Source: Quadrisphaera granulorum
GTDB lineage: Bacteria; Actinomycetota; Actinomycetes; Actinomycetales; Quadrisphaeraceae
Assembly (NCBI RefSeq): GCF_003149145.1
Contig: NZ_QGDQ01000020.1
Span: 1-64,000, forward strand
Direction of reading: 5' to 3'
Length of the DNA stretch: 64,000 nt
Below, piece by piece: positions 35,325-44,992 of the stretch. The position numbers and the translations under genes are program-made. The notes under the pieces are model-generated. The model had not been told where the DNA came from, did no database searches, and worked only from the letters and a program-made list of their open reading frames with translations. Position 1 is the stretch's first letter; each line of letters begins with the position of its first letter.

Positions 35325-36437
35325 TCAGACGGTCGGACGGCGCGGCGCGGCCACCTGCGGCCGGGCGTGCGCCGGAGCCACGTCGGGGTCGACGACGACC
35401 TCCTGCGCGGCAGCCACCCCGTCGACGACGAGGCGCGCGTCCACCGGCGTCGTCCGCTTGACCAGGGCCAGCGCGACGGGCCCCAGCTCGTGGTGGCGGA
35501 CCGAGCTCGTGAGGTGGCCGACAGCGCGGCCACGCTCAACATCGATCACCTCGGCCCCCGGCGGGGGCAGCGCGGCACCGGAGCCGTCGAGGTGCAGCAC
35601 CACGAGCCGACGGGGCGGGCGTCCCAGGTTGTGAACCTTCGCCACCGTCTCCTGCCCCCGGTAGCAGCCCTTGGACAGGTGCACGCCCGTGCGGAGCCAG
35701 TCGACCTCGTGAGGGATGGTCCGCTCGTCCGTCTCCGCCCCCAGGCGCGGGCGCCACGCGGCCACGCGCAGCGCCTCCGAGGCCCACGTCCCGGCCAGCG
35801 GCCGGTCGCCCACGGCAGCGACGAGCTCCCCGCGGGGCACGAGCAGCTCGCGCCACGGCCGGTCGGCGCCGGGGTGCTCGTCGTCGGAGGGGCCGTAGCG
35901 GGTGGACGACGGCGAGGTGCGCGGCCACGGGTCGACCCACGCCAGCGGCTCACCCGGCAGCGACTCCCGGCCGACGGGCTCGCCGAGCACCGCCCACTCG
36001 TCGGTGACGTCGGCCACGTCCACCCGCAGCATGAAGCGCATCGAGTCGAGCCACGCGGCGGCCGGGGCGCCCTCCCCGGGCTCGAGCACCAGCCAGGTGG
36101 CCTCGCCGTCGTCGACGACGTGCAGCGCATGCTCCACGCGGCCCTCAGGGCTCAACAGCAGCGACTCCACCGACGTCCGCGGCGGCAGGTCGAGCAGCCG
36201 CTGGCTCGTGAGGGAGTCGAGCCAGCGCAGGCGGTCCGGTCCCGAGACGCGCACGACGCTGCGATGGGACAGGTCGACGACGGCGAGCCCCTGCTCGAGC
36301 AGCCGCTGCTCGCGCACCGGGTCTCCGTAGTGCCAGGCCACGCCGGCGTCGAGACCCCCTCCGTCAGCGCCAGCCTCGACAGCTCCGGGACGGTCCAGCA
36401 GCGGGCTGCGCCGCTTCCTGCTCTCGGGGGTGCTCAC
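35325..36437 (-). CDS. ygfZ: Folate-binding YgfZ/CAF17-like protein
   Basis: 370 aa. YgfZ proteins resemble the aminomethyltransferase GcvT, bind tetrahydrofolate and help maintain Fe-S enzymes. Diagnostic: KGCYRGQETVAKVHNLG with the conserved cysteine of the K-G-C-Y-x-G-Q-E motif, and VVDLSHRSVVRVSGPDRLRWLDSL in the first domain. Length agrees with actinobacterial members. Cytoplasmic. It lies between aceB upstream and the small membrane-protein gene. Confidence 0.9.
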   Translation of the reverse strand: MSTPESRKRRSPLLDRPGAVEAGADGGGLDAGVAWHYGDPVREQRLLEQGLAVVDLSHRSVVRVSGPDRLRWLDSLTSQRLLDLPPRTSVESLLLSPEGRVEHALHVVDDGEATWLVLEPGEGAPAAAWLDSMRFMLRVDVADVTDEWAVLGEPVGRESLPGEPLAWVDPWPRTSPSSTRYGPSDDEHPGADRPWRELLVPRGELVAAVGDRPLAGTWASEALRVAAWRPRLGAETDERTIPHEVDWLRTGVHLSKGCYRGQETVAKVHNLGRPPRRLVVLHLDGSGAALPPPGAEVIDVERGRAVGHLTSSVRHHELGPVALALVKRTTPVDARLVVDGVAAAQEVVVDPDVAPAHARPQVAAPRRPTV

Positions 36438-36506
36438 GCCGGGTGCAGCGCCGGACGGGGGCCGCAGCTTCCCGTCGTCGTCGTCCTGTTCTCCGACGTC
36501 GTCTCC

Positions 36507-36542
36507 AGCGTCTTCTGCAGCGTCTTCTCCAGCGTCACGGGC
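36507..36542. repeat. Three tandem 12-bp repeats at the aceB stop
   Basis: AGCGTCTTCTGC (36507), AGCGTCTTCTCC (36519) and AGCGTCACGGGC (36531). The aceB stop codon lies in the last unit at 36535-36537, and the other units follow it on the minus strand. Confidence 0.7.
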
Positions 36543-38196
36543 CGACGTCCACCGCGGTGGTGAGGAACGGGGGGAAGTCGTCGGCGAGGGCTACCCGCTC
36601 GAACAGCTCCCCCGCCTCGCGGGCACGCGCCGCCGCGGCGGCATCGTCACCGGCGGCAGCGACGAGCCCGTCGACGACCTCCGTCAGCAGCGCCCTCACG
36701 CGCTCGGCGGTCACCGGCTCGCCGTCCTCGGTGGTAGCGCCGGCGCGCACCCACTGCCAGACCTGGGAGCGGCTGATCTCGGCGGTGGCGGCGTCCTCCA
36801 TGAGGCCGTCGATGGCGACGGCGCCGCGCCCACCCAGCCACGCCGCGAGATAGCGCACACCGACGCTGACGTTGGTGGCCAGGCCGGCGCCGGTGACGCG
36901 GCCCGCGGCGGGCGGCAGGTCGAGAAGGAGGTCGGCGCTGACGGCGGGGCGCTCGTCGGCGTGGGCGGCGAGCTGGTTCGGTGCCTCGCCGAGCACCGCG
37001 TCGAAGGCGGCGCGGCCGGTGGCCACGAGGTCGGGGTGGGCCACCCACGAACCGTCGAAGCCGTTGCCGGCCTCGCGCTCCTTGTCCGCGGCGACGGCGG
37101 CCAGGGCGCGGGCCGCGGCCTCGGCGTCCTTGCGGCTCGGCACGGCTGCGGCCATGCCGCCGATGGCGTGCGCGCCGCGGCGATGGCAGGTGCGGACGAG
37201 GGCTCGGGCGTAGGCGCGCATGAACGGCGTGGTCATCGTCAGGGCCGACCTGTCGGGGAGCACGAACGCGGCGCCGGCGTCGCGGAAGGTCTTGATGGTG
37301 CTGAACAGGTAGTCCCAGCGGCCGGCATTGAGGCCCGTCGCGTACGGGGCCAGCGCGTGCAGCACCTCCTCCATCTCGAAGGCGGCGGTGATGGTCTCGA
37401 TGAGTACCGTGACGCGCACGGTGCCCTCGGGCAGCCCGAGGTGCGCCTCGGCGTCGGCCAGGACGTCGTGCCACAGGGCCGCCTCGGAGGCGTGCTCGAG
37501 CTTGGGCAGGTACAGGTAGGGGCCCGAACCACGGGCGATGAGCTCGGCGGCGTTGCCGTCGAGGAACAGCGCCGCGTCGACCAGCGCTCCGGCGACGACC
37601 TCACCATCGACGAGCACGTGCGCCTCGTCCATGTGCCACCCGCGGGGCCTGACGACCAGGGTGGCGAGACGGCCCTGCGTGGGCAGCGACCATGCGGTGC
37701 CGTCGCCCGTGGTTCCCGACAGTGTGCGCCGCACGACGTCGCGCAGCACCGCCTGAGCCCCGACGACGTTGCGCCAGTGCGGCGTGGAGGAGTCCTCCAG
37801 GTCGGCCATCCACACGAGCGCCCCGGAGGTCAGGGCGTTGTACGCCATCCGCGGTTCGGCCGGCCCGGTGATCTCCACGCGCCGGTCTGCGAGGTCCGCG
37901 GGGGCCGGGGGCAACTGCCAGTCACCGTCGCGCACGGACGCCGTCTCGGGGGATGGCGCCAGCGTGCCGGCACCGGAGGCTGCGCGCCGGAGATCCTCAC
38001 GTTGGGCCAGCAGCTCGCTGCGGCGGGCGCCGTGGCGGCGGTGGAGGAGGGCCACGAGGGCCAGCGCGGACGGGGTCAGCACCTCCTCCGCGCGCGGCGG
38101 CACCGGGCCGCCGTGCTCGACGACCACGCCGTCGGGCGGGCCGCCGGGCAGGTCGAAGGGGGCGCTGGAGCTGTCGGAGGGCCCAGGTGTCACCAC
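36535..38196 (-). CDS. aceB: Malate synthase A
   Basis: 553 aa. Condenses glyoxylate and acetyl-CoA to malate in the glyoxylate shunt. Visible: MADLEDSSTPHWRNVVGAQ, VVRPRGWHMDE (catalytic Arg region), VTVLIETITAAFEMEEVLHAL, GLNAGRWDYLFS, and DGSWVAHPDL. The size is that of the A form (about 530), not the 720-aa G form of mycobacteria. No isocitrate lyase is nearby, so the shunt partner must be elsewhere. The start is the first GTG/ATG-type codon in frame; the N-terminal 35 residues are low complexity. Confidence 0.93.
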   Translation of the reverse strand: MVTPGPSDSSSAPFDLPGGPPDGVVVEHGGPVPPRAEEVLTPSALALVALLHRRHGARRSELLAQREDLRRAASGAGTLAPSPETASVRDGDWQLPPAPADLADRRVEITGPAEPRMAYNALTSGALVWMADLEDSSTPHWRNVVGAQAVLRDVVRRTLSGTTGDGTAWSLPTQGRLATLVVRPRGWHMDEAHVLVDGEVVAGALVDAALFLDGNAAELIARGSGPYLYLPKLEHASEAALWHDVLADAEAHLGLPEGTVRVTVLIETITAAFEMEEVLHALAPYATGLNAGRWDYLFSTIKTFRDAGAAFVLPDRSALTMTTPFMRAYARALVRTCHRRGAHAIGGMAAAVPSRKDAEAAARALAAVAADKEREAGNGFDGSWVAHPDLVATGRAAFDAVLGEAPNQLAAHADERPAVSADLLLDLPPAAGRVTGAGLATNVSVGVRYLAAWLGGRGAVAIDGLMEDAATAEISRSQVWQWVRAGATTEDGEPVTAERVRALLTEVVDGLVAAAGDDAAAAARAREAGELFERVALADDFPPFLTTAVDVGP

Positions 38197-38254
38197 CGGC
38201 CGGACGCTACCGCCATCCCGCGCGACGCGGACCGGCAGAGCGGTCAGCAGACGG

Positions 38255-38404
38255 TCAACGAGCGGCTTGACCCCGACGTTCCAGGCGCTGCACCGCAGCG
38301 GCGCTGGCGGCGTTCTGCCGCGCCGACGGCACGAGGGCCAGCTGCACCAGCCGGATGACGACGAAGGCCGCTAGCACCACCAGCAGGAGAGGCAGGACGT
38401 CCAC
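38255..38404 (-). CDS. Small membrane protein, about 49 aa
   Basis: From GTG 38404 the product has one hydrophobic helix (LPLLLVVLAAFVVIRLVQLAL) followed by a charged helical tail (SARQNAASAAAVQRLERRG). The GAGGG before the GTG is very close, and the frame is open further up to an ATG at 38500, so the start is uncertain. No known family. It precedes aceB on the same strand by about 60 bases. Confidence 0.5.
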   Translation of the reverse strand: MDVLPLLLVVLAAFVVIRLVQLALVPSARQNAASAAAVQRLERRGQAAR

Positions 38405-38508
38405 CCCTCGACGGTGACAGAGCACCTGCCCGGGGGCCTGGCGACACGCCGTCACAGCACCCGGCGGACCACGACGTTCACCGGAGCGGCCGATCTTCAC
38501 AGGCGCCG

Positions 38509-38562
38509 TCAGAGCAGCCGTCAGAGCAGCGTGGGCTCAGAGCAGCGTGGGCTCAGAGCAGG
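38509..38562. repeat. Tandem 16-bp repeats carrying a stop codon
   Basis: TCAGAGCAGCGTGGGC at 38521 and 38537, with partial copies at 38509 and 38553. On the minus strand each copy supplies a TGA. The stop of the 280-aa membrane protein is the one at 38553-38555. Confidence 0.8.
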
Positions 38563-39395
38563 AGGGGACCGAGGAGCCCGACCACCGCGCCGCAGGCGGC
38601 CACGGGCGCGGCGGCCCGGCCGAGGGAGGGCAGCGCCCGCGAGGCGGGCGCGAGCGGAGCGAGCACCATCGCCACGAGGACGACGACGGCCGCCGCCACG
38701 CCTCCGAGGAGAGCTCCGCCGCCGGCGGCCGCTCCGGCCAGCATCGAGCCGCCGGCACCGGCACTGGCGCCGACCGCGAGGGCCACGAGCGCCGTCACCG
38801 GGCGGGGTCCGGGCAGGGCGCACGCCAGCGAGGCCGTGGCGACGGCCGCCGCCACAGCGCTCGTCGCTGCAGGAGCCGAGGGGGACGCGGCCGCGGCGAT
38901 CCATCCGCTCGCGAGGCCCGCGAGGAGCAGGCCGGTGACCGCTCCACCGAGCCCGTCGACCACGCGGGGGCGCAGATCGCGTCGGAGCATCTGGTGGGTG
39001 AAGGCCCCGAGAACCGCCACCGCCAGCACCGCGGGCAGGGCGCGCAGCGGTTCGCGCCCACCGTCCAGCGCGGCGGTGACCCCCGTGGCCAGGGCGGCGA
39101 GCGCGCCGGCGCCCCCCACCACGGCGGCGCTGCCGCGGGGGCTCGGGAGCAGCAACAGGCCCGGCCACCCCAGAGCCAAGCTGGCGGACACGAGGACGAC
39201 GGCGGCGGTAGCCGGTGCAAGGCCCGCCAGCCCCGCCAGGGCCAACAGCCCGGCCAGACCCGCGGCGACGAGCGCCGAGCGGACCGAGGGGGTAGCTCGT
39301 CTCGCGGGGGTCACCCCGGGATCGTCCCACCGTTGGGGGGTCGCTCCTCTCAGGGCCGAGTGGGCTGGGTGATGGCGCTGGAGCACTCCTGTCAC
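38553..39395 (-). CDS. Hypothetical polytopic membrane protein
   Basis: 280 aa, possibly 40 shorter if a GTG near 39314 ([11 protein letters not shown]) is used. About eight hydrophobic helices of alanine, leucine, valine and glycine, joined by very short loops. The only sizeable polar loop contains [15 protein letters not shown]. No transporter signature. It stands divergent from glnR, a place where other actinobacteria also carry a membrane protein. Function unknown. Confidence 0.65.
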   Translation of the reverse strand: MTGVLQRHHPAHSALRGATPQRWDDPGVTPARRATPSVRSALVAAGLAGLLALAGLAGLAPATAAVVLVSASLALGWPGLLLLPSPRGSAAVVGGAGALAALATGVTAALDGGREPLRALPAVLAVAVLGAFTHQMLRRDLRPRVVDGLGGAVTGLLLAGLASGWIAAAASPSAPAATSAVAAAVATASLACALPGPRPVTALVALAVGASAGAGGSMLAGAAAGGGALLGGVAAAVVVLVAMVLAPLAPASRALPSLGRAAAPVAACGAVVGLLGPLLL

Positions 39396-39477
39396 CTATC
39401 GTTCATCTCGTCGTAGCGACGTCGCACCGGCGCGGCGCTTCGTCGCGGCGAGTGCTACCCGTTCTCCGGAGGACGCC

Positions 39478-40224
39478 GTGGCCCAGCTCCTGCTGTTGAC
39501 GAACGCGCTCGCCCCCTCGGCTGAGGTGCTACCCGCACTCGGACTGCTCGCGCACTCCGTGCGTGTGCTGCCCGCCGAGCCGGCAGCGCTGGTCGACGCC
39601 CCACCCGCCGATGCGGTCCTCATCGATGCGCGCCGCGAACTGGCCTCGGCCCGTTCGCTGTCCCGCCTGCTGCGCACCACGGGTGTCAGCTGTCCGCTGT
39701 TCGTGGTGCTCACCGAGGGTGGTCTCGCCGCTGTGGCGGCGGACTGGGGCGCTGACGATGTGCTGCTCGACACCGCCGGCCCCGCAGAGGTCGAGGCGCG
39801 GCTGCGTCTGGCCGTGGGTCGCGCGGCCCTCGCCGAGTCCGACGACGACGCCCCGGAGGAGATCCGCGCGGGAGACGTCGTCATCGACGAGTCGACCTAC
39901 ACCGCGAAGGTCCGTGGTCGCTCCCTCGACCTGACGTACAAGGAGTTCGAGCTCCTCAAGTACCTCGCGCAGCACCCTGGCCGGGTCTTCAGCCGCGCCC
40001 AGCTGCTGCAGGAGGTGTGGGGGTACGACTACTTCGGCGGCACCCGCACCGTCGACGTCCACGTCCGTCGGCTGCGCGCCAAGCTCGGCCCCGAGCACGA
40101 GCAGCTCATCGGCACCGTGCGCAACGTCGGCTACCGCTTCGTGCCTGCCAACCGGGAACGCCGCGAACTCGACCTGCGCTCCGGTGCGGTGCTCGCCGAG
40201 GACGACGCCGTCGCCGACCACTGA
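39478..40224 (+). CDS. glnR: Nitrogen regulator GlnR (atypical OmpR-type)
   Basis: 248 aa. Orphan response regulator controlling nitrogen assimilation genes in actinobacteria. The receiver starts [19 protein letters not shown] and retains the aspartate of VLIDARRE (D50), but lacks the usual acidic cluster, as in Streptomyces GlnR, which works without phosphorylation. The winged helix ([20 protein letters not shown] ... [19 protein letters not shown] ... NVGYRFV) is nearly identical to Streptomyces. The GTG has GGAGGAC just upstream. Followed by 13-bp stop-bearing repeats and a hairpin; glnR-mshD-ppk order is conserved. Confidence 0.95.
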   Translation: MAQLLLLTNALAPSAEVLPALGLLAHSVRVLPAEPAALVDAPPADAVLIDARRELASARSLSRLLRTTGVSCPLFVVLTEGGLAAVAADWGADDVLLDTAGPAEVEARLRLAVGRAALAESDDDAPEEIRAGDVVIDESTYTAKVRGRSLDLTYKEFELLKYLAQHPGRVFSRAQLLQEVWGYDYFGGTRTVDVHVRRLRAKLGPEHEQLIGTVRNVGYRFVPANRERRELDLRSGAVLAEDDAVADH

Positions 40225-40263
40225 GGCCGACCACTGAGGCCGACCACTGAGGCCGACCACTGA
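40216..40263. repeat. 13-bp tandem repeats, each with a TGA stop, at the end of glnR
   Basis: GACCACTGAGGCC begins at 40216, 40229 and 40242, and a fourth partial copy (GACCACTGA) ends at 40263. The first contains the glnR stop (40222-40224). Because 13 is not a multiple of three, the later copies put TGA in the other frames too. Confidence 0.9.
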
Positions 40264-40312
40264 CAGCGTCAGGCACCCCCGCAGGCCTAGCCTGCGGGGG
40301 TGCCTGACGCTG
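40264..40312 (+). terminator. 23-bp perfect hairpin spanning the mshD start
   Basis: Bases 40264-40286 and 40290-40312 are exact reverse complements around the loop CTA. It is placed as the glnR terminator, but the right arm contains the proposed mshD GTG start (40300) and its G-rich ribosome site. It could also act as an attenuator or translational block. A start further in, at GTG 40339, would avoid the conflict. Confidence 0.75.
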
Positions 40313-41292
40313 CTCGTGACGCCGGGGGCCTGCGCCCCCGGGTGCTGACGTCCCTCGCCGACGGCGAGGCCGCCGCCGTAGAGGCCCTGGTGGAACGCGC
40401 CGCGGACGCCGACGGCGGGCACCCGCTGTCCGAGGCGTCGCGGCTCGCCCTGCGCGACCCGGCGTCCGGCGCGCACCACGTGCTCATCGCTGCGCTCGAC
40501 ACTCCCGCCGACGTCGTCGGATACGCCCAGCTGCCCCGCGAGGGCGGGGCCGAGCTGCTGGTGGATCCCGCGGCGCGGCGCCGCGGTCTCGGCAGCTCCC
40601 TGGCCGAGGTGCTGGAAGCCCTCGCCGACAGTGCAACCAGCAGTGCAACCAGCAGCGCAACCAGCAGTGCGACCGGGGGCGAGCTGGCGGTCTGGGCCCA
40701 CGGCGGGTCCCCCGCGGCAGCCGCCCTCGCGCGACGCCGGGGCTATCTGCCGGTCCGGGAGCTGCAGCACCGCACGCGCCTGCTGGGCCCGCAGGCGCCG
40801 TTGCCGCCCGTGGAGGTTCCCGACGGCGTCGTCCTGCGCTGCTTCGAGGTCGGCCGCGACGAGGGAGCGTGGCTCGCCCTCAACGCGCGGGCCTTCGCGG
40901 ACCACCCCGAGCAGGGCCGCTGGACCGACGCCGACCTCGCCGCCCGCCTCGCGGAGCCCTGGTTCGACCCGCGCGGGCTGGTGCTCGCCGTCGATGTCCG
41001 GGACGGGAGGCTGCTCGCCTCGCACTGGACGAAGGCGGAGGGACAGGCCGGCGAGGTCTACGTCGTCGCCGTGGACCCTGCTGCGCAGGGCAGGGGCCTG
41101 GGCCGCGTCGTGGTGCTCGCGGGGCTGCACCACCTGGACGCCACGGGCTGCGCCTCCGCCGAGCTGTACGTCGAGGGCGACAACGCTCCCGCGCTGCGGC
41201 TCTACGAGCGCCTCGGGTTCACCCTTGACAGCACCGACGTGCTGTACCGGCGCGGCGGGGCCCAGCCCGGGCTGGTGCCGGCCGCGGGCTGA
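40300..41292 (+). CDS. mshD: Mycothiol synthase (acetyltransferase MshD)
   Basis: 330 aa. Last step of mycothiol synthesis: acetylates the cysteine of Cys-GlcN-Ins. Two GNAT domains; the C-terminal one carries the acetyl-CoA loop VDPAAQGRGLGRVVVLAGL and ends ELYVEGDNAPALRLYERLGF. AFADHPEQGRWT and EPWFDPRGLVLA match mycobacterial MshD. A 12-bp repeat encodes ATSS units at about residues 111-125 in the interdomain loop. The start may be GTG 40339 rather than 40300 because the latter is inside a hairpin. Together with mshA and mscR it shows that mycothiol is made. Confidence 0.9.
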   Translation: MPDAARDAGGLRPRVLTSLADGEAAAVEALVERAADADGGHPLSEASRLALRDPASGAHHVLIAALDTPADVVGYAQLPREGGAELLVDPAARRRGLGSSLAEVLEALADSATSSATSSATSSATGGELAVWAHGGSPAAAALARRRGYLPVRELQHRTRLLGPQAPLPPVEVPDGVVLRCFEVGRDEGAWLALNARAFADHPEQGRWTDADLAARLAEPWFDPRGLVLAVDVRDGRLLASHWTKAEGQAGEVYVVAVDPAAQGRGLGRVVVLAGLHHLDATGCASAELYVEGDNAPALRLYERLGFTLDSTDVLYRRGGAQPGLVPAAG

Positions 41293-41304
41293 GAGGATGG
41301 CGCC

Positions 41305-43641
41305 ATGGCGAGCACCACGAGCGAGCAGCCGGTGACGGGCTCGGACCCCTCCACCGGAGCGACACCAGCTGGCGAGGGCGCGGAGCCGCAGGCGGCGAGC
41401 GCCCCGTCCTCGAACGCGTCGGCCCCGGGTGACGCGACCATCGACCTCGAGGAGGCGCTCACCGAGCACCTCGCCGCCGAGGACGACGAGACCGAGGAGC
41501 ACACCGGTGCCGTCGAGGTGGCCGAGGAGCCGGCCGAGCCGCAGCCGCTCCCCGCAGACCGGTTCCTCGATCGTGAGCTGAGCTGGCTGTCGTTCAACCA
41601 GCGCGTCCTCGAGCTCGCGGAAGACCCGTCCGTGCCGCTGCTGGAGCGTGCACGGTTCCTGGCGATCTTCGCGAGCAACCTCGACGAGTTCTTCATGGTG
41701 CGGGTGGCGGGCCTCAAGCGCCGCATCGCGACGGGTCTGGCGGTGACCGCCGCGAGCGGCCTCGAGCCGCGGCAGGTGCTCGCTGCCATCAGTGAGCGCG
41801 CCCACGAGCTCGTGGAGCGCCACGCGCGCGCCTTCACCGACCAGGTGCGGCCGGCGCTGGCCGCCGAGGGCGTCCGGATCGTCAGGTGGGACGAGCTGGA
41901 GCCCACCGAACAGGACCGCCTCCACGAGTTCTTCCGGGCGTCGGTGTTCCCGGTGCTCACCCCGCTCGCCGTCGACCCGGCCCACCCCTTCCCGTACATC
42001 TCGGGCCTGTCGCTCAACCTCGCCGTGGTGGTGCGCAACCCCACCACGGAGAAGGAGCACTTCGCGCGCGTCAAGGTGCCGCCGCTGCTGCCGCGCCTGG
42101 TGCGGGTCGAGCAGGGCAAGGGGACGGCAGCCGCCAAGACGGCGCGCTTCGTGCCACTCGAGGACGTCATCGCCGAGCACCTCGACCAGCTCTTCCCGGG
42201 CATGGACGTGGTGGCACACCACACCTTCCGCGTCACCCGCAACGAAGACCTGGAGGTGGAGGAGGACGACGCCGAGAACCTCCTCCAGGCCCTCGAGAAG
42301 GAGCTGCTGCGGCGCCGCTTCGGGCCTCCGGTGCGCCTGGAGATCACCGAGGAAGCCGACGGGCACGTCCGCGACCTGCTGGTCCGTGAGCTCGGTGTCG
42401 ACGAGTCCGAGACGTACGTGCTGCCGGCTCCGCTCGACCTGCGCGGCCTCAACGCCGTCGCCGACCTCGAGCGGCACGAGCTGAGCTTCCCGACCTTCGT
42501 GCCCAAGACCCACCGCCACCTCACCGACGGTCGCGAGTCGAGCCAGCCGCGCAGCATCTTCGCCGCGGTGCGTGCGCGCGACGTGCTGCTGCACCACCCG
42601 TACGACTCGTTCTCGACATCGGTGCAGGCCTTCCTGGAGCAGGCCGCCGCCGACCCGAAGGTGCTGGCGATCAAGCAGACGCTGTACCGGACGTCGGGAG
42701 ACTCGCCCATCGTCGACGCCCTCATCGACGCGGCCGACGCCGGCAAGCAGGTGCTCGCCCTGGTCGAGATCAAGGCCCGCTTCGACGAGCAGAACAACAT
42801 CACGTGGGCGCGCAAGCTCGAGCAGGCCGGCGTGCACGTGGTCTACGGCATCGTCGGTCTCAAGACGCACTCCAAGCTGTGCCTGGTGGTGCGCCAGGAG
42901 GGTGACCGGCTGCGCCGCTACTGCCACGTGGGCACCGGCAACTACAACCCCAAGACCGCGCGGCTCTACGAAGACCTGGGCCTGCTGACCTGCGACGACG
43001 AGGTCGGCGAGGACCTCACCAAGCTGTTCAACCAGCTGTCCGGGTTTGCACCGCGCACGCGGTACTCGCGCCTGCTCGTGGCGCCGCGCTCGTTGCGGCG
43101 CGGCCTGGTGCAGCGCATCGAGCGGGAGGCTGAGCACCACCGCGCGGGCCGCCCGGCCCACATCCGCATCAAGGTCAACTCCATGGTCGACGAGGCCATC
43201 ATCGACGCGCTGTACCGGGCGTCGCGGGTGGGCGTGCCGATCGACGTCGTCGTCCGGGGTATCTGCGCCCTGCGTCCGGGGGTACCCGGGCTCTCGGAGA
43301 CCATCCGGGTGCGGTCGGTGCTCGGGCGCTTCCTCGAGCACAGCCGGATCTTCGCCTTCGAGGGCGGCGGTGACTCCGAGGTCTACATCGGCAGCGCCGA
43401 CATGATGCACCGCAACCTCGACCGCCGCGTCGAGGCGCTGGTGCGGATCCGCGACGTCGAGCACCAGCGGGCCCTGGTGGACCTGATCGACCTCGCCGCC
43501 GACGCAGGGACTGCCAGCTGGCACCTCGGCCCCGAGGGCACCTGGCAGCGGGCCGCTGTCGACAGCGAAGGAGACCCGCTGCTCGACCTCCAGGATTTCC
43601 TCATCGCCGCGCGCAGCAACCGTCGCGCCCGCCGGCGCTGA
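41305..43641 (+). CDS. ppk: Polyphosphate kinase 1
   Basis: 778 aa. Reversibly polymerises the ATP gamma-phosphate into polyphosphate. An acidic, disordered extension of about 85 residues precedes the conserved start [21 protein letters not shown]. The domains follow in the usual order. The autophosphorylated histidine region is [15 protein letters not shown], and the second catalytic histidine is in [28 protein letters not shown] and [14 protein letters not shown] are also conserved. It lies 12 bases after mshD and ten bases before the Nudix gene, so a likely operon. No PHO box can fit in the gap. Confidence 0.95.
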   Translation: MASTTSEQPVTGSDPSTGATPAGEGAEPQAASAPSSNASAPGDATIDLEEALTEHLAAEDDETEEHTGAVEVAEEPAEPQPLPADRFLDRELSWLSFNQRVLELAEDPSVPLLERARFLAIFASNLDEFFMVRVAGLKRRIATGLAVTAASGLEPRQVLAAISERAHELVERHARAFTDQVRPALAAEGVRIVRWDELEPTEQDRLHEFFRASVFPVLTPLAVDPAHPFPYISGLSLNLAVVVRNPTTEKEHFARVKVPPLLPRLVRVEQGKGTAAAKTARFVPLEDVIAEHLDQLFPGMDVVAHHTFRVTRNEDLEVEEDDAENLLQALEKELLRRRFGPPVRLEITEEADGHVRDLLVRELGVDESETYVLPAPLDLRGLNAVADLERHELSFPTFVPKTHRHLTDGRESSQPRSIFAAVRARDVLLHHPYDSFSTSVQAFLEQAAADPKVLAIKQTLYRTSGDSPIVDALIDAADAGKQVLALVEIKARFDEQNNITWARKLEQAGVHVVYGIVGLKTHSKLCLVVRQEGDRLRRYCHVGTGNYNPKTARLYEDLGLLTCDDEVGEDLTKLFNQLSGFAPRTRYSRLLVAPRSLRRGLVQRIEREAEHHRAGRPAHIRIKVNSMVDEAIIDALYRASRVGVPIDVVVRGICALRPGVPGLSETIRVRSVLGRFLEHSRIFAFEGGGDSEVYIGSADMMHRNLDRRVEALVRIRDVEHQRALVDLIDLAADAGTASWHLGPEGTWQRAAVDSEGDPLLDLQDFLIAARSNRRARRR

Positions 43642-43651
43642 GGGGGCCGTC

Positions 43652-44788
43652 ATGGCCCCCCACGTCGCGGCGGCTGCCCACCCCGAGCCGCCCGAGCAAC
43701 CCGAGGAGCCGCCCTTCACGGCGCTGCCCTCCGCCGTGCACCACGCCCGCTTCCCCGGGCCTCCTCATCGCGAGCCGGACCGTCGCGAACTGGACTTCGG
43801 GGGGCACGACGACGGCGAGACGCCCCAGCAACCCGACGCCCGCGGCCAGAACCCGCCGCTGCCGCTGGTGCGGGCGGCGGGGGCTCTGTGCTGGCATCGC
43901 GCACCGGACGGGAGCCTGCGGCTGCTGCTGGTGCACCGCCCGCGCTACCGCGACTGGTCGTGGCCCAAGGGCAAGCTGGAGGGGGCGGAGCTGCCGCCGG
44001 CCGCTGCCGTGCGAGAGGTGGCCGAGGAGACCGGCCTGAGGGTGAGGCTCGGCCGAGCACTGCCGAGCGCCCGGTACGCGCTGGGCGCCGACGCCACCAA
44101 GGAGGTCTCGTACTGGGCGGCGCACGTGGCCGATGCCCGCCACCCCGCGCCGCCGCGCCCCGCCGAGGTCGACAGGACCGAGTGGGTCACCGCCGAGGTA
44201 GCAGACGCCCGGCTCACCCGCCGGGGCGACCGCGTGCAGCTCCGGGCCCTCCTGGCGGCCGACCGTGCCGGGGCCCTGGACACGTGGCCCCTCGTGGTGG
44301 TCCGGCACGGCCACGCCCACCCCAAGACTGCCTGGGGTCGCAGTGACGACGAGCGGCCCCTGGCCGCCCCCGGGCGACGTCAGGCCGAGCGGCTGCCCGA
44401 GCTACTCACCGCGTGGCAGCCGAAGCGCGTGGTCTCGAGCCCGTGGCGGCGCTGCACCGACACGGTGGAGCCCTACCTCGAGGCCACCGGCGCGAAGCTC
44501 AAGACACGCGGCCGCCTCACCGAGGACGCACACCGCCGCGACCCGTCACGCACGGCCAAGCTCGTGCGGAAGTTGCTCGGCAAGCAGCGGACGGTGCTCC
44601 TCTGCACCCATCGCCCGGTGCTCTCGACGGTGTTCGGTGAGCTCGCCGAGCACGCCGCCGACGACGTCGCCGCGCTCGTACCGCAGCACGACCCGTACCT
44701 CGGCCCCGGCGAGGTGCTCGTGGCCCACGTCTCGCGCACCACCGGGCTGGTGGTGGCCGTAGAACGCCACCCGATCCCAGCGGGCTGA
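43652..44788 (+). CDS. Nudix hydrolase fused to a histidine phosphatase (MutT1 type)
   Basis: 378 aa. The N-terminal 70 residues are low complexity. The Nudix box is exact: GKLEGAELPPAAAVREVAEETGL (G-x5-E-x7-R-E-U-x-E-E-x-G-U). The second half is a phosphoglycerate-mutase-like phosphatase with VVRHGHAHPK, SSPWRRCTDT and LLCTHRPVL. Mycobacterial MutT1 has this layout and degrades 8-oxo-GTP/dGTP and diadenosine polyphosphates; that activity is inferred here. Directly follows ppk, as in Streptomyces and mycobacteria. Confidence 0.9.
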   Translation: MAPHVAAAAHPEPPEQPEEPPFTALPSAVHHARFPGPPHREPDRRELDFGGHDDGETPQQPDARGQNPPLPLVRAAGALCWHRAPDGSLRLLLVHRPRYRDWSWPKGKLEGAELPPAAAVREVAEETGLRVRLGRALPSARYALGADATKEVSYWAAHVADARHPAPPRPAEVDRTEWVTAEVADARLTRRGDRVQLRALLAADRAGALDTWPLVVVRHGHAHPKTAWGRSDDERPLAAPGRRQAERLPELLTAWQPKRVVSSPWRRCTDTVEPYLEATGAKLKTRGRLTEDAHRRDPSRTAKLVRKLLGKQRTVLLCTHRPVLSTVFGELAEHAADDVAALVPQHDPYLGPGEVLVAHVSRTTGLVVAVERHPIPAG

Positions 44789-44911
44789 CACGAGTCACCC
44801 GCCGCGGTCACCGCGCCCTGCTCGCCGCTGGGCGCTCACGAGCAGCCGCTGCGCACCGGTGCCATCAGCAGGCCTGCAGGCACGCTGACGGAGCAGGCAC
44901 CCGTCCGGGAG

Positions 44912-44953
44912 GCGTCAGAAGCACCGGTCGAACCCGTCAGGAGACCGTCAGGA
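44912..44953 (+). promoter_or_regulatory. 11-bp-phased direct repeats upstream of the kdp operon
   Basis: CCGTCAGGA occurs at 44934 and 44945, 11 bases apart, and a related GCGTCAGAA starts at 44912, exactly 22 bases before the first. OmpR-family regulators bind such direct repeats with 10-11 bp spacing. KdpE, encoded at the end of the operon, is the natural candidate. This is an inference from spacing and place. Confidence 0.45.
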
Positions 44954-44992
44954 CCGCCGTCGGCCCCCTCCGGCGGTGGCTGGATATGCGCC

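Noticed and set aside
39529-43719. A 1396-codon open frame on the minus strand
   Set aside because: It lies antisense to glnR, mshD and ppk, which have clear motifs. Long stop-free shadows are normal at this GC content.
44789-44992. A potassium or c-di-AMP (ydaO-type) riboswitch before kdp
   Set aside because: The conserved ydaO core and its pseudo-symmetric arms are not present. Only short hairpins and direct repeats were seen.
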